Positions 36,811 through 48,302 of a stretch of 64,000 bases of DNA are shown here, one piece after another. Source of the DNA: Lithospermum erythrorhizon (taxonomy: Eukaryota > Streptophyta > Magnoliopsida > Boraginales > Boraginaceae); NCBI GenBank assembly GCA_019722365.1, contig JADFUC010000636.1, forward strand, positions 48,043 through 112,042, in the 5' to 3' direction. Numbering within the stretch: position 1 is the stretch's first letter; every line of letters begins with the position of its first letter. The position numbers and the translations under genes were made by a program. A model generated the notes under the pieces. The model saw only the letters and a program-made list of their open reading frames with translations, was not told the DNA's origin and did no database searches.

Positions 36811-39020
36811 ATAGCGACCATGGCGTCACGCCACGAGGTTAGAATGGAGTCCAAATCTTGGACACGAGGTGTCCGATGGATGACTCAAATTTAAAAGACA
36901 CCTGTCTTGAAATAACCCAAAACACTATACAACGGACAAGAACAGTTTTAAGAAAAAGAATCCATCGTGGTATTCCTAACCACAGAATAGCAACCAATAT
37001 ACAACATATCTCCTCAGTACAAAAATATCAACGTGCGACAGCCAAAAATCCCAAAATAACAACAATATAGAAATCCGAACTACAATCCAAACAAAATAAT
37101 GAGACTGTGAGGATCGCGCCACCCATGAAACTACCTAGGCTCCTAAAAGCACAATCACCCGAACAAGCCCGAAGACGGAATAGCACCACCTGTAAACCTA
37201 GTAATGAAATTGCGCCCATAGCGAATAGAGATTATGAGATTGCGAAACTTAGTGAATGTATATCTCAAGAATGAAATTAACCTCCAGTCACGCATAGTGT
37301 ACCAAAGTGGTTGATATCGCATACAATAGGTAAGTAGTACATAATATTATTCAACTTAATATCTTAATATGAAGTCATTAGCAATTTCATTATCATTTAC
37401 GTATGTTAAATACAAATTCGTCGATATATCGCGTTCAAGATAATGGCAATCAACAATAACATACGTACGTTTCAAGAAAAGCTGTAATAATACATGGCAA
37501 TCCTTTCGACTTTACTCTATCAGCGATAAGGGCGGCGTCCGCAATTTCAACCAGTAATCAACAGCAACTTAATCAACTCAACAACTTTATCAACTCAACA
37601 ACTCAATCAACTCAGCAACTCAACAACTCAATCAACTCAATATAAATCCGGATTTCTACAACTAATGCGCATATAATCAACCTCAACCTGCAGGGAGAAA
37701 CTTATGCTCGTCGACATAAGCTATCACCGAATCGTAACGAGGTACGAAGCAAAAACACCGCACTTATACGGAGGTATAAGGCAAATACCGGAAAATACAA
37801 CTCAACATACATCATCAACTCATATACAACTCTTACTAATACGACTCGGCATCACCTCAGAAACACCTATACGACTCCTTGAGACCACGGGCGCAGCCCA
37901 ACTTAGCTCAACCCACAATTCATATTCAACATAAAATTTAACACAAAGCCATACACATACACATATCTGCAATCAAGTAGTTAATCAACAGCCGTGAGAT
38001 AAATACTCACCTTGGCTAGCAGTAGAGCCACCTCGCCTATTAGTCCCACGTGACTCTTCCTTTCAGCCTAATCAAAATTTTGAGAATAAAATTACTACCT
38101 ACTACCATAGTAACAACTCTATTTAGTTATCTATCAACTTAACAACCGTTTAGTTACCAATTATAACTTAAGGTGAAAAGATTACTCACATAAGGATTAA
38201 CCGACTAATAAAAGCGACAAAATTCGAGCATCATATTTCCCAACCCAATCGGCCATCGCTCCTCAAAGCGCTAACACTTTAAACAACTTCTATTCAACCC
38301 AAAATCGACTTATTCTAAACTTGATATATCCATCATTAATTGCCTAAATTCCAAATACCCAATACTACTCCACTTTTACCCAAATAATCTTAACATAATC
38401 TCCACGACCACACAAAAACCACAACTCAAACTCCAAAACATCTCCTACTTGAAGTCCATTAACATACTTTTGCAAGCTAAATTTGATTTGGGAAGAAAGT
38501 GGCCTAAAATTCAACTAACATTCCTGAGAATTCAACCCCTTAATCGATTATAATCGAGCTTAACCCTGATATTCAAGCTTAGGTGACCGCGTCTCTACCA
38601 TTTTAAAGTCTCAAAACCCCAAATCACAAAAGTCAACAAAAGTCAAACTTATAAAAATGGTCAACTATAGCTCAAAATGTCAAGATTTGAAGATAAAAAT
38701 CATACCTTTGATAATCAAGAGATGATGAACAAGATTATGGAGTGAATTGCAACAAGATTCCACCAAGAAAATGAAAAAAAAAATCAAGATAGGGGAAGTA
38801 GGGGGGGTTCGGCCTTATGGAGGAAGAAAGGAGGGAGTTTGGTGATTTGGATAATGATGATGAATAGTGATGTGGGAGTTTGGGTAAGATATTTATGAAA
38901 TGTTTAAGTCCCGTTTGGTTTTCGGTTTAATTTCTCTTCTCGGTTTAATAACACAACTCGAACATAAACTTAACTTCTACCCCCAAATAATATTATAATA
39001 ATGCGGTCACAGACGGGTTA
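36811..39020 (-). mobile_element. LTR of the truncated gypsy element (about 2.2 kb)
   Basis: It begins TGTAATAACCCG on the minus strand at 39,020 and ends near 36,811 (GGTCGCTATA, degenerate relative to the GGTCGTTACA end of the plus copy). About 1.4 kb aligns, inverted, with 32,040-33,907. The first ~800 bp (39,020 to about 38,200) is unique in the window. It contains CAACTCAATCAACTC-type short tandem repeats at about 37,570-37,640. It is non-coding. Confidence 0.7.
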
Positions 39021-40187
39021 TTACACGATTCGCATTCGTGAAAACAAAAAAATGCTTTTTTTCTTCTTATCCGAACGGAATGCGTACGAGTTTGTTTTCA
39101 ATGTTCCCTTAATATTAGCATAGGTATTATTTTCTTTGATAAAATAAAATAATTCTAATGCTTTTAATACGCGAAATGAAAAAACGTCACGGTCCGATTC
39201 GGCGACAACAAAAAAATGCATTTTTTCTTATCCGAACGAAATCCGTACGAGTTTTTTTCGATGTTCCCCTAACATTAGCATAACTATTATTTTTTTTGAG
39301 ATAATCAAAGCGATTCTAATACTTGTCTGGCGAAAACAAAAATGTCACGGTAAGATTCGGCGACAAAAAAAATACATTTTTCTTATCCCGACGGAATCCG
39401 TCTGAGTTTTTTCCATGTTCCCTAATATTAGCATAGGAATGATTTTTTGAAAAAATCCGCCTGGCATTTAATACCTTGAAAACAAAAATATCACGGTCCG
39501 ATTCGGTGACAACAAAAATGCATTTTCTTATCCGAATGGAATCGGTATGACGTTTTTACCGATTTTCCCCATTCGGCGAAAATGAAAAACGGCAGCGCCC
39601 TATTCGAGGCGAAAACAAAAAATTCTTTTTTTCTTTTCTTCTCGAACCCGAATGCGTCTGAGTTTTTCAATGTTCCCCTAATATTAGTATAGGCCTTGAT
39701 TTTATTTGAAATCAACCAATTCTAAAAGCTTTTCATATGAGGTCAGTCGGCAAAAACAAAAATGCATCGCGGTCGATTCGGCGAAAACAAAAAATATATA
39801 CTTTTTTTTTCTTATCGAGATGGAATCAGGATAAGTTTTTTATGTTCCCCTAATATTAGCATAGGTATGATTTTGTTTGAGAAAATCAAGAAATTCTAAT
39901 GCTTTTAATACGAAACAAAAAAGCGTTAGGTCGATTCGGCGACAAGAAAAAAATGCATTTTTCTTATCGAATGGAATCCGTCTGACGTTTTATATTCCCC
40001 TAATATTAGCATAGATATGATTTTATTTGAAAATAAAGTAATTTTAATGCTTTTCGTACTTGTCGGTCATTCGGCGAAAATAAAAAAGCAGCGGCCCGTT
40101 CGGAGAAAACAAATTTTTTTTTTCTTATCCAGAGATGGAATCATACAAAGTTTTTTTGATGTTCCCTAATATTAGCATAGATATGAT
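39021..40187 (+). repeat. Satellite array block 2 (about 7 monomers)
   Basis: Landmark TAATATTAGCATA or a close variant occurs near 39,112, 39,268, 39,423, 39,678, 39,850, 40,000 and 40,170, with one shortened monomer around 39,540-39,600. Same orientation as block 1. The block ends at the LINE 5' end after AGATATGAT. Confidence 0.9.
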
Positions 40188-40202
40188 GTTCCCTTCCCCC
40201 AA

Positions 40203-40613
40203 ATGCAGGTGGGGGATTTACCACCGGATAATGGGCCTGGTGGTGGGGCAAATTCTCAAAATAGCAAAGTAGAGACAGCGAAGGAAGGTGGTCAATCATA
40301 TGCTGCGGTGTTGAAGCAAAAAACGACACCGTATCAACGGATGGATTTGACCTACATTGAACCTCAATTGGTGGATGGGAAACCATTGGTTGAGATTCAT
40401 AAATGGGATTACTATGGGCGTTTAAATCCTTGCTTTCCTGGCGATATGGAGGGAGTTTTGTTAAGTCTACATTTGAAATTTGAGCTCGAGGGCGGTGCGG
40501 GTTCATCTCATGGGCAAAGATGCATTTTTGTTTTCGGATGGAGTCGGGAGGATGCGAAACAAGGGGCATTAGAAAAAGGTCCTTGGAGCTTGTTCTGGCG
40601 CCCACCGTACTAA
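40203..40613 (+). pseudogene. LINE ORF1 protein, N-terminal part (DUF4283-like)
   Basis: The 136-residue frame contains S-Y-A-A-V-L-K (about residues 36-42) and then a region of the type found in plant L1 ORF1 proteins and the DUF4283 family (D-G-K-P-L-V-E-I, and W-S-R-E-D-A-K-Q near the end). It stops at 40,613. Similar sequence continues in a shifted frame to about 40,880 and the zinc-knuckle end is not readable. ORF1 proteins coat LINE RNA. This copy is broken by a frameshift and later stops. Confidence 0.6.
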
Positions 40614-41330
40614 GGCCGTGGGCGGTAGGGATGGCTTTGGAGAAGCCGGATGTAAACCAGCTTACCGATGCAGGGTGTAGTATCGGCACCTTAGATTGAC
40701 TTGCGGACAGGAGGTCTTGGAGTCGGATTTCTAGCGAGATGGAGGCGTTGTTTTGCGAGATAGAAATGCGTGGGAGAGTATGTGTGGAAGTGAAGGTTGA
40801 GAGTACTTTGTTTGGAGAAATACCTGTGAAGTATGCGAATGGGTATGTGCATTATCAAAAAAGTTCATTACAGTGGGTGCTTGATTAACCTTGTAAATTT
40901 GCCTGGTGTTTGTGCCTAGCAAGGATTGCGGGGTAAAGGAAGTTGTGGTAGAGAGGGATATTCCTACTTCCAGTGGGTCTTTGAAGTTTGGGGCTATTGA
41001 GGTTGACCAGGTTACTTTGTTGCCTACACCTACTGGGAGTGTAATTAAAGAGCATAGACCGGATACGCCTATTAGTAGAGGAGACACTGAGGTTTCAGCT
41101 ATGAAGTTGTCACCTATTGGGGAAGATGATGGTGGGGAAGATGTGGCGGATTACAGTCAGTGATTTAGAGGCTGGTATTTTTACACAAAGTTTCCTTTGT
41201 CGTTGCCTGATTAGGCTGAGTCAATTGTGAGCAGCCAGAGGGGTAGTGTGGGGAATACGCTGGAAAGAAGTAAGAAGAAGAAGGGTCGAGGGAATGGGCG
41301 AGTAGCTGCTCCACCACCAAAACCTGTTTA

Positions 41331-42185
41331 ATGGATATCTTAGTTTGGAATATTAGGGGTCTTAATGATGCCCTTAAACAAAAAACTATAAAAAATAAAA
41401 AACATCTTTATAAAATTATTTGTATAGTAGAAAATAAAGTCAGGCTCCCTAACATTGCAAAGGTTATGGGGTCTTGTCTACCTAGTTGGAAGTTTGTGCA
41501 TAATATTAGAGGTGATCAGGTGGGAAGGATCATTGTGGCTTGGGATGATACTTGTTGCTCTGTGACTGCAGTGGAGGTTATGGAGCAGCATGTGTTATGT
41601 AAGGTTGTGGTGCCGGGTTTGTCTGATTTCTACTTAACTACGGTGTATGGAGCTAATGTCTATGGGGATAGAAGTGCTCTATGGAAGAGTTTAGTGGATA
41701 ATATGGTAGTAGGTGTGCCTTGGGTAATTGCAGGTGACTTTAACATATTTAAGGATCCTGCTCATTTTAAGGGAGGAAAGCTACCTGAGAATGTTGCTAT
41801 GGAGGAATTTAAGAGTTGTATTGATGCTTTGGATGTGACTGAACTTGCTGGGCATGGGCAGGTGTTTACATGGTGTTCTAACTGGGCATCTAGAGAAGGA
41901 CATTTGAGGAAGCTTGATCATGTTTTCTGCAACTTGGAGTGGGTTCAGTGTCTCCCTCAAAGTTATGTTCATGTTCAACCTCACGAGTATCGAGATCATT
42001 GCGTTGTGCCACTTGAGAAGAATGATATTGTGAATGGTCCCAAGTCTTTCAAATATCATAGGTTTTGGGAAGAGCATCCAGGTTATACGGATTTGATTAG
42101 ATGTTGTTGGGAAGGGTATGATGAGGATGGCTCACGATGCGATGGTTTGATTGGTAAGGAAAGTGAAGGAGGATTGAAGAGGTGA
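41331..42185 (+). pseudogene. LINE ORF2 N-terminus: APE-type endonuclease domain
   Basis: A 284-residue frame opens with M-D-I-L-V-W-N-I-R-G (residues 1-10). It shows the metal-site Glu in V-E-N-K (residue 34), the tyrosine block V-Y-G-A-N (105-109), the catalytic G-D-F-N (135-138) and L-D-H-V (195-198). The usual S-D-H near the end reads R-D-H (221-223). This nuclease nicks genomic DNA to prime LINE reverse transcription. The frame terminates at 42,185 just as the linker begins and the next frame (42,182) continues it, so one frameshift separates endonuclease from RT. The endonuclease is the best preserved part of the LINE. Confidence 0.85.
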
Positions 42186-43900
42186 ATAGAGACATTTTGT
42201 TGATATCGGTGGTAGATGAAATGGGTGTTGAGGAACTTAGAGAAGTGCAAGAGCAAATTTATAATGGTGATGTGAATAGTGAGCTCATGTGTAAGGAAAG
42301 AAATCTCATGGAAGTGTTTGTAAGGTATAGTAGAGCTGAGATGGAATTGTTGAGGAGTAAGGCCAGGGTAACTTATCTAGAGAAGGGGGATTTTAGTACT
42401 TCATTCTTTCATAGGTCTGTGGTGGCATACACTCAGAGGCACAAGATTTCCATGATTGAGGATGGGGATGGGGTGTGTCATAAGGATCTGTCTTGTTGAG
42501 GGAGGTGATTGTCGGTTCTGAGGGACGCTTTTCACCAGTAAGGGTTCTATGAAGGAGGAGCATAGGGGTATCATCAAGAGGACTGTTACTGCTAGAGTCC
42601 CTGAGGAGTATTGGAATCAATTAGTTGTAGTCCACGGTTTTGGAGGAGGTGGGAAGCTTTTTGATGGCAAGGCTAGTGGGAGAAAAGCCAGGTCACGATG
42701 GTTTTAGTCGCAGAATTTTTATAAGCACAAGGAGAAATTGTTGATGGAGAGAGGTGTATAAAGCTATGAGTACGTAATGTCTTTGTCCAGCAGGGGAGTT
42801 CCCTCCCTACTTTGAATGCTACCATAATAACTCCTAGTTCCCAAAGTTGATTATCTAGGTATGAAAGGAGTATAGACTTCTCTCTTTGCAACATTTCTGA
42901 GGCTATTACAAGAATCTTAATGGGGAGAATGAGGGAGTTTATGCCCAGTCTTATATCTTTGTCTCAATCTGCATTTATTCATGGGAGGTCTTTGACTGAT
43001 AGTGTACTGTTATTACAAGAACTTGTCTAGGGTTATCATAAAGAGGATGGCATTCCAAAAATGGCTATTAAAGTGGATTTACAAAAAGCTTATGATATGG
43101 TTGAGTGGGACAGCTTGTGGTTGGTGATGGAGACTATGAATTTTTCCAGTAGGTTTATATTTCTATTGTAACAGTGTGTACAGTCTGCCAAGTTTTCTGT
43201 GAACATCAATGGGGCTCTTAAGGGGTGGTTTGGTAGTACAAGAGGAGTAAGGTAGGGGGATCCAATCTCATCTTATTTGTTCCTCCTGGTGCTTGAGGTT
43301 TTTAATTGTATGATGAGGGCTGCCAGTCAGGGTGCTGATTTCAGGTTCCACCATTTGTGTCAGGCTCAGCAAATTACACATATGAGTTTTGCGGATGACA
43401 TGGTTATAGTTATTTCTCCCACACAGCAGAGTGTTCAAATAGTGCAGCATTGTTTAGAGGTGTTTGGGGACATTACAGGTTTGAAATTGAATTGTGCAAA
43501 GAGTAGGGTTTACTTTGGAAGTGTCAGTAGTTTGGAGAGGGAGAGGATCTGTAGGCTGCTGAACATGGAGGAGGGCTCTCTTCCTATGAAGTATCTTGGA
43601 ATTCCTCTCACTTCAGGGCATTTGACTTGTGAGGATTACAGGGCTTGACTAATAGAATCTGCTAAAAAATCAATTCATGGCAAAAGCCGAGGCAAGCGAG
43701 TTTTGGAGGCGGGAACACGGTAGTAGGTCCTCTATCTTTGGCTTGCAGAATTTTTGGTGTGCTAATCTTCCCATTCCAAAGTATGTTATTCATGAAGTTG
43801 AGATGAAAGGTGGGACATTTACGTGGTAGGGAGAAGGTCCATATCATTCTAAGGTAGCTTGGAAGACTCTTTGTTTGCCTTTGAAAGAAGGGGATTAGAT
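42182..43900 (+). pseudogene. LINE ORF2 reverse transcriptase region, disrupted
   Basis: The linker frame 42,182-42,499 has R-A-R-V-T-Y-L-E-K-G-D-F-S-T-S-F-F-H (normally W-L-x-x-G-D-x-N-T-x-F-F-H). From about 42,925, RT pieces read Q-S-A-F-I-H-G-R-S-L, then K-V-D-L-Q-K-A-Y-D-M-V-E-W (about 43,075). Next comes V-R-stop-G-D-P-I-S-S-Y-L-F, where the Gln codon of the RQGDP block is TAG (about 43,253). The catalytic F-A-D-D-M is at about 43,388-43,402, followed by M-K-Y-L-G-I-P-L near 43,587. At least three stops and several shifts make it inactive. Confidence 0.85.
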
Positions 43901-45035
43901 TCAAATGTATGCTTGGAGCCAGTGTGCCTAGGGCGTTGCTTTGGAATGGCCCGCTAGTATCAAGCAGATTTGTGTGGGTGCGATGAATTACGGTGTGAGG
44001 TTAAAGGGGGTTTCAGTGTGGGCTTATAAGAGCAGGGGTGGGATCCATGGTATTGGTGCAAGATATTGAAAGCGAGGCTTACAGTCGAGCAAAAGGCTGC
44101 GGAGTTTAGTGGGAAATGGAAACGGTGTGTTCTTTTTGGTATGATACATGGTGTGCATTAGGTTCTGTGTGGGATTATTTGGATGAGAGTGAGAGGGCCC
44201 CAACTTATAGGTGCCTCTTTGGGGCAGGCTTAAAGTGAGGTGGAATGGGTTATTCTGGTGCCGATGGAAGCCGAGGCTATCGCAGTACATGCTTGTTTTA
44301 TGCCGGTTAGTTTTCTAGGGGGAATGATATAAGTGGTTGTAGGGTCTTGGTGACTTTGTGCGAGAGCTGCCGTGGGCGGAGATATACAAAAAGGATCTGT
44401 TAGTTGGGGCAAATGGTGAGTTCTTGAAATTCCAAAAGGTTGCATTCATTATTGTGGTACATTGACTGCGGGGAATAGGTTAGTCTGAAGGATAGGTTGT
44501 GTCGTTGGGGATGGAAGTTGATCCGCTGACTGTGTGGTAGTAATGAGGGGTTTAGAAGTCTCATGATCAGCTTGTTCTTTGAGTGTTCTCTTTGGCGCAT
44601 ATATGGAGATTGATCTTGCAAAGGCTGGGAGAATATAGAGGTGCCATGTCTTGGAGGCATAGAAAGGCTTTTGGGTCGAAGGCACTATGGGAGGCAGTTT
44701 CAAACAACGGATCAAACAAGTGGCTTTGTTAGTCTTTGTTCTTTGTGTTGTGGGAGAACGAGAAACGAGATGTTTCGAGGGGTACTAGTAGGGGAGACAA
44801 CGAGATTTGTGTAGGCCCGATAGTTGGCACAGTGCGGTGTAGGGCGGCGGTTTGTGGAAGAGTCAAAAGCGAGGCAATTGGCTAGTTTGTATGGCTTGGG
44901 TATTGACCGTGTATTTTCATTCTTAGTTGGTTATTTTGTTTGTGATTGTAGATTATTAGAGCGGGATTTATATATCTTTGTGCTACCATGTAAAACTCTT
45001 TTCTTTTCAATAATAAAAGCTCAAGTTGGGGGAAA
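43901..45035 (+). pseudogene. Decayed C-terminal part and 3' end of the LINE
   Basis: All frames are riddled with stops. Weak resemblance to the plant LINE C-terminal region (zf-RVT type) is seen at 44,100-44,170 (F-W-Y-D-T-W). An open frame at 44,824-45,063 has no domain. The last 60 bp, with AATAAAAGCTCAAGTTGGGG, correspond to the 3' terminus and match the inverted LINE end at about 54,905-54,935. Confidence 0.65.
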
Positions 45036-47103
45036 TAAATCAAGCAATTCTAATAACTTTTAATGCAACAAAAAGCGTTGCGATTGGGTCGGCGACAACA
45101 AAAAATGCATTTTTCTTGATCCGAGCGGAGATCGTGCGTGTTTTTACGTTGTTCCCAATATTAGCATAGGTATGATTTTCTTTGAAAATCAACAATTAAT
45201 TTTTGTCAGCGAAAGCTTAACAGCAGTCACCCAGGATCGATTAGAGCAACAAAAACGTCACGGTCGATTTGGCGACAACAAAAATGCATTTTTCTTATCG
45301 AGCGAGGAATCGATGCCCGACATTTTTTATCGATGTTCCCCATATTAACATAGATATGATTTTCATTGAGAAAATTAACCAATTCTAACACTTTTCATAC
45401 TTGTGCGGTCCCATTCGGCCAGCTCAAAAAAGCAGCGGCTTTCGATTCGGCAGCTCATCGCTTGTTTCTTATCGAAACGAGGAATGCGTAAGTTTTTTAC
45501 GATGTTCCACAATATTACTTGCGTATGATTTTTCTTTGAGAAAATCAAGAAATTCTAAACTTTTCATATTTTTGCGGTCGTTCGTAAAGAAAAAAAAATC
45601 TTCGCTTTCGATTGACTGAAACAAATGTTTTTTGCCATCAGGCGGAATCACGTCTGGTTTTTTCGATGTTTACTAATATTAGCATTGTTATTAGAATGAA
45701 AAACTCATATTAGAATCGCTAAGGCGTTTTTATCAATGTTCCCAATATTAGCATAGATAATGTTTCTTTAGTAAAGGAATTCTAATGCTTTTCATGCGTG
45801 CGGTCCCATTCGGCGAAAACAAAAAGCAGCCTCATTCGAGTGAAAACAAATGCTTTTTGGCTGTATCGAGCGAGGAATGCGTGAGTTTTTTCATTGTTCC
45901 CCTAATATTAGAATAGGTATTATTTGATTTGAGAAAATCAAGTAATTCTAAAGCTTTTCATACTTGTGCGGTCCCATTCGGCGAAAACAAAAATCGTCGC
46001 GGTCCGATTCGGCAAAAACAAAAAAAATGCTTTTTGTTCTTATCCGAACGACTTTTTTTTATGTTCCCCTAATATGACCATATGTATGATTTTCTTTGAG
46101 AGAATCAAGGAATTCTAATGCTTTTAATATGCGAAAACAAAAAACGCCACAGTCCGATTCGGCGACCAAAAAAAATGCATTTTTGCTTATCGAGCGGAAT
46201 CGTGCGAGTTTGTTTTCGATATTCCAGATATTATCATAGGAATGATGTTTCTTTGACAAGTCAAAAATTCTAATTCTTTTATAGCAGAAAAACGTCAACG
46301 TCGGAATTAAACGACAACAAAAAATGTATTTTTTGTTATCCGAATGGAATCCTTTCGACGTTTTTATCGATGTTCACCTAATATTAGCATAGATATGATT
46401 TTCTTTGATAAAATCAAGCAATTCTAATGCTTTTCATATTTGTGCGGTCCCATTTGGCAAAAACAAAAATCGTGTATCCCATTTGGCGGCGAAAAAATAT
46501 TTTTTCTTATCAGCAGGAATGCGTCTGGTTACTTCAATATTTCCCCTAATATTATATTAGGTATGATTATCTTTGAAAAAAATCGAACAATTAACGCTTT
46601 TAATGCCGAGAAAATAAAAAAGCGTCACGGTCGATTCGGCGACAACAAAAAACACTTTTTTCTTATCCGTGCAGTTTTTCGTGTTCGAGAAATATTAGCA
46701 GGTGCGATTTCTTTGAGAAAATCAATCAATTCTATTTCTTTAATACGAAACGAAAGAATCATACCAGTTTTTTATCGATGTTCCCATGTGTGGCATTAGC
46801 ATAGGTATGATTCTCTTTGAGAAAATCAGCTTCTATTCGATTCTTTATACTTATGGGTCTGCCGTTCGTGAGAAACAAAAAATGCTCCTTTTCTTATCCA
46901 GGCAGATAAATAGTTTTTCGATGTTCCCCTAATATTAGCATAGGAATGATTTTCATTGAAAAATTCAACCAATTCTAACTCTTTTAATACGCGAAAACAA
47001 ACGTCCGAATGATTCGGCGACAATAAAAAATACATTTTTCTTTTCCAAAATGGAATGCGTACAACCTTTTGTCGATGTTCGCTAATATTTGGTAGATGGG
47101 CTA
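45036..47103 (+). repeat. Satellite array block 3 (about 14 monomers)
   Basis: Monomer landmarks occur near 45,155, 45,340, 45,515, 45,670, 45,750, 45,905, 46,075, 46,225, 46,380, 46,555, 46,695, 46,795, 46,930 and 47,085. This block mixes monomers with one or two copies of the GGTCCCATTCGGCGAAAAC segment and contains two shortened units. It ends at the Mutator-like element. Confidence 0.9.
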
Positions 47104-48302
47104 AAAGGCGGCGAGCATCGCCCAGCTCATCCATGATTCATTCATCGCCCAACTTTCATAATGACTTTTCCATCACCCAACTTCAAATTTATGATAAAAA
47201 TTAGTCGAGGCGTTAAATTTTCGTTAAAGTCCACATTTCCGTTGACAGTGCCGTCCCAGTGACTACGTTTAAGAGTTAATTTATTTCTATATTGTTAAAA
47301 AAATAAAGTAAAAAAAAAAAATGTAAAAGCAATTGAACCGTCAGTTCCCAATTCAATTTTATGGTTCTCTATTATTGAGATTATCTTGCGGTCTTCAAAA
47401 TTTTCTCAATACGGCCAGGCAATCAATTCAATTGCCTTGTGAACACCTCTTGGGCTCGCCAGCTACTTGACTTGGCGATTAGATCTTGAAGAGAGAAAAT
47501 ACAGGCGGATCCTCTTTCTAATCATGTTCAATAAAATTCGGTTAGGATAATATCAAACTAAAATAACCGTACATCCACTCTTCAGACTCAAGATTTAAGC
47601 ATTAAATAGTCGAAGCATGATGGATAAAGCATCAGAAGGCTATCAAAAGATGTAGATGATAAACTGGAAAGAAATTAAAAATTCAAGAAATGGGAAAGGC
47701 GCATCACGGTGCTTGATAGGATATGTTCTCTATATTTGTGTTATTTTAATTGACTACAAAACCAGTGACGATAGGAAAGTAAGCGTGTCACAGTACTTGA
47801 TAGAAATTACTTAAGGTTTAACAATGCTAAGACCTTATATAATGAAAGCAAGCTAAAAATAAAAATGGTGTAAGAAATGTGAGATCCGGAGACATGTCTT
47901 GATGAAGCAAAATATAAATGTGTCCGTCTGGCGCTGAGCAACTAAACTATACATATGGAAGAAGGAGTTCTACCTGTTCCAAGAACTCTAACAATGCAGT
48001 TTGATTCTTCTTGGATAGACTTGACTGTAGTGCCCAATTCGTTTGGGTTAAATTGAATTAGAATAAGTTGCTAATTTGTTTTTACATTTTTTATTTTATT
48101 TTATTTTTTTAACAATATGAAATGACTAAATTAACTAAGCGTGGTCGCGTGGCCAGGCGGCAATCAGCGGATGTGGACTTTAACCGGAAAAGTGCGCCGG
48201 ACCAGATACATCCATAGAATTTGAAGTTGGGTGATGGAAAAGTCATTATGAAAGTTGGGTGATGGAATGGAATCGCCGGATGAAAGTTGGTGATGTCTGC
48301 CG
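47104..48302. mobile_element. Mutator-like (MULE) non-autonomous element with ~220-bp terminal inverted repeats
   Basis: The left end (47,104 to about 47,325) and the reverse complement of the right end (48,302 to about 48,068) share TTCATAATGACTTTTCCATC, CACCCAACTTCAAATT, TTAAAGTCCACATTTCCG-type sequence (left form; the right reads ACATCCGC) and ATTGTTAAAAAAATAAA. Within each TIR the phrase CATC(A/G)CCCAACTT is repeated. Long TIRs and a ~1.2-kb total fit a MULE. The ~740-bp interior has no open frame and no transposase. A 9-bp target duplication could not be identified. The flanks are satellite on both sides. Confidence 0.75.

Larger units (their letters stand above)
35345..39020 (-). mobile_element. 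Truncated Ty3/gypsy retrotransposon (5' LTR plus gag only)
   Basis: On the minus strand it reads LTR (39,020 to about 36,811), a leader of about 140 nt, and gag (36,673 to about 35,345). It stops abruptly at satellite sequence, with no protease, RT, RNase H, integrase or 3' LTR. It splits the satellite array between blocks 1 and 2. The end of gag inside the array means either a later deletion removed pol and the 3' LTR, or the assembly is collapsed here. Confidence 0.75.
40188..45035 (+). mobile_element. L1-type LINE, about 4.8 kb, inserted in the satellite array
   Basis: The order is ORF1 (from 40,203), ORF2 endonuclease (41,331), reverse transcriptase (to about 43,660), a decayed C-terminal part and an AT-rich 3' end with AATAAAAGCTCAAGTTGGGG (about 45,010-45,030). 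Both sides are satellite in the same phase and orientation: block 2 ends ...AGATATGAT and block 3 resumes AATCAAGCAATTCTAAT. The short A-rich link (GGAAATAAA) may be a residual tail. No target-site duplication could be defined. The near full-length copy with a partly open ORF2 is younger than the satellite. Confidence 0.85.
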
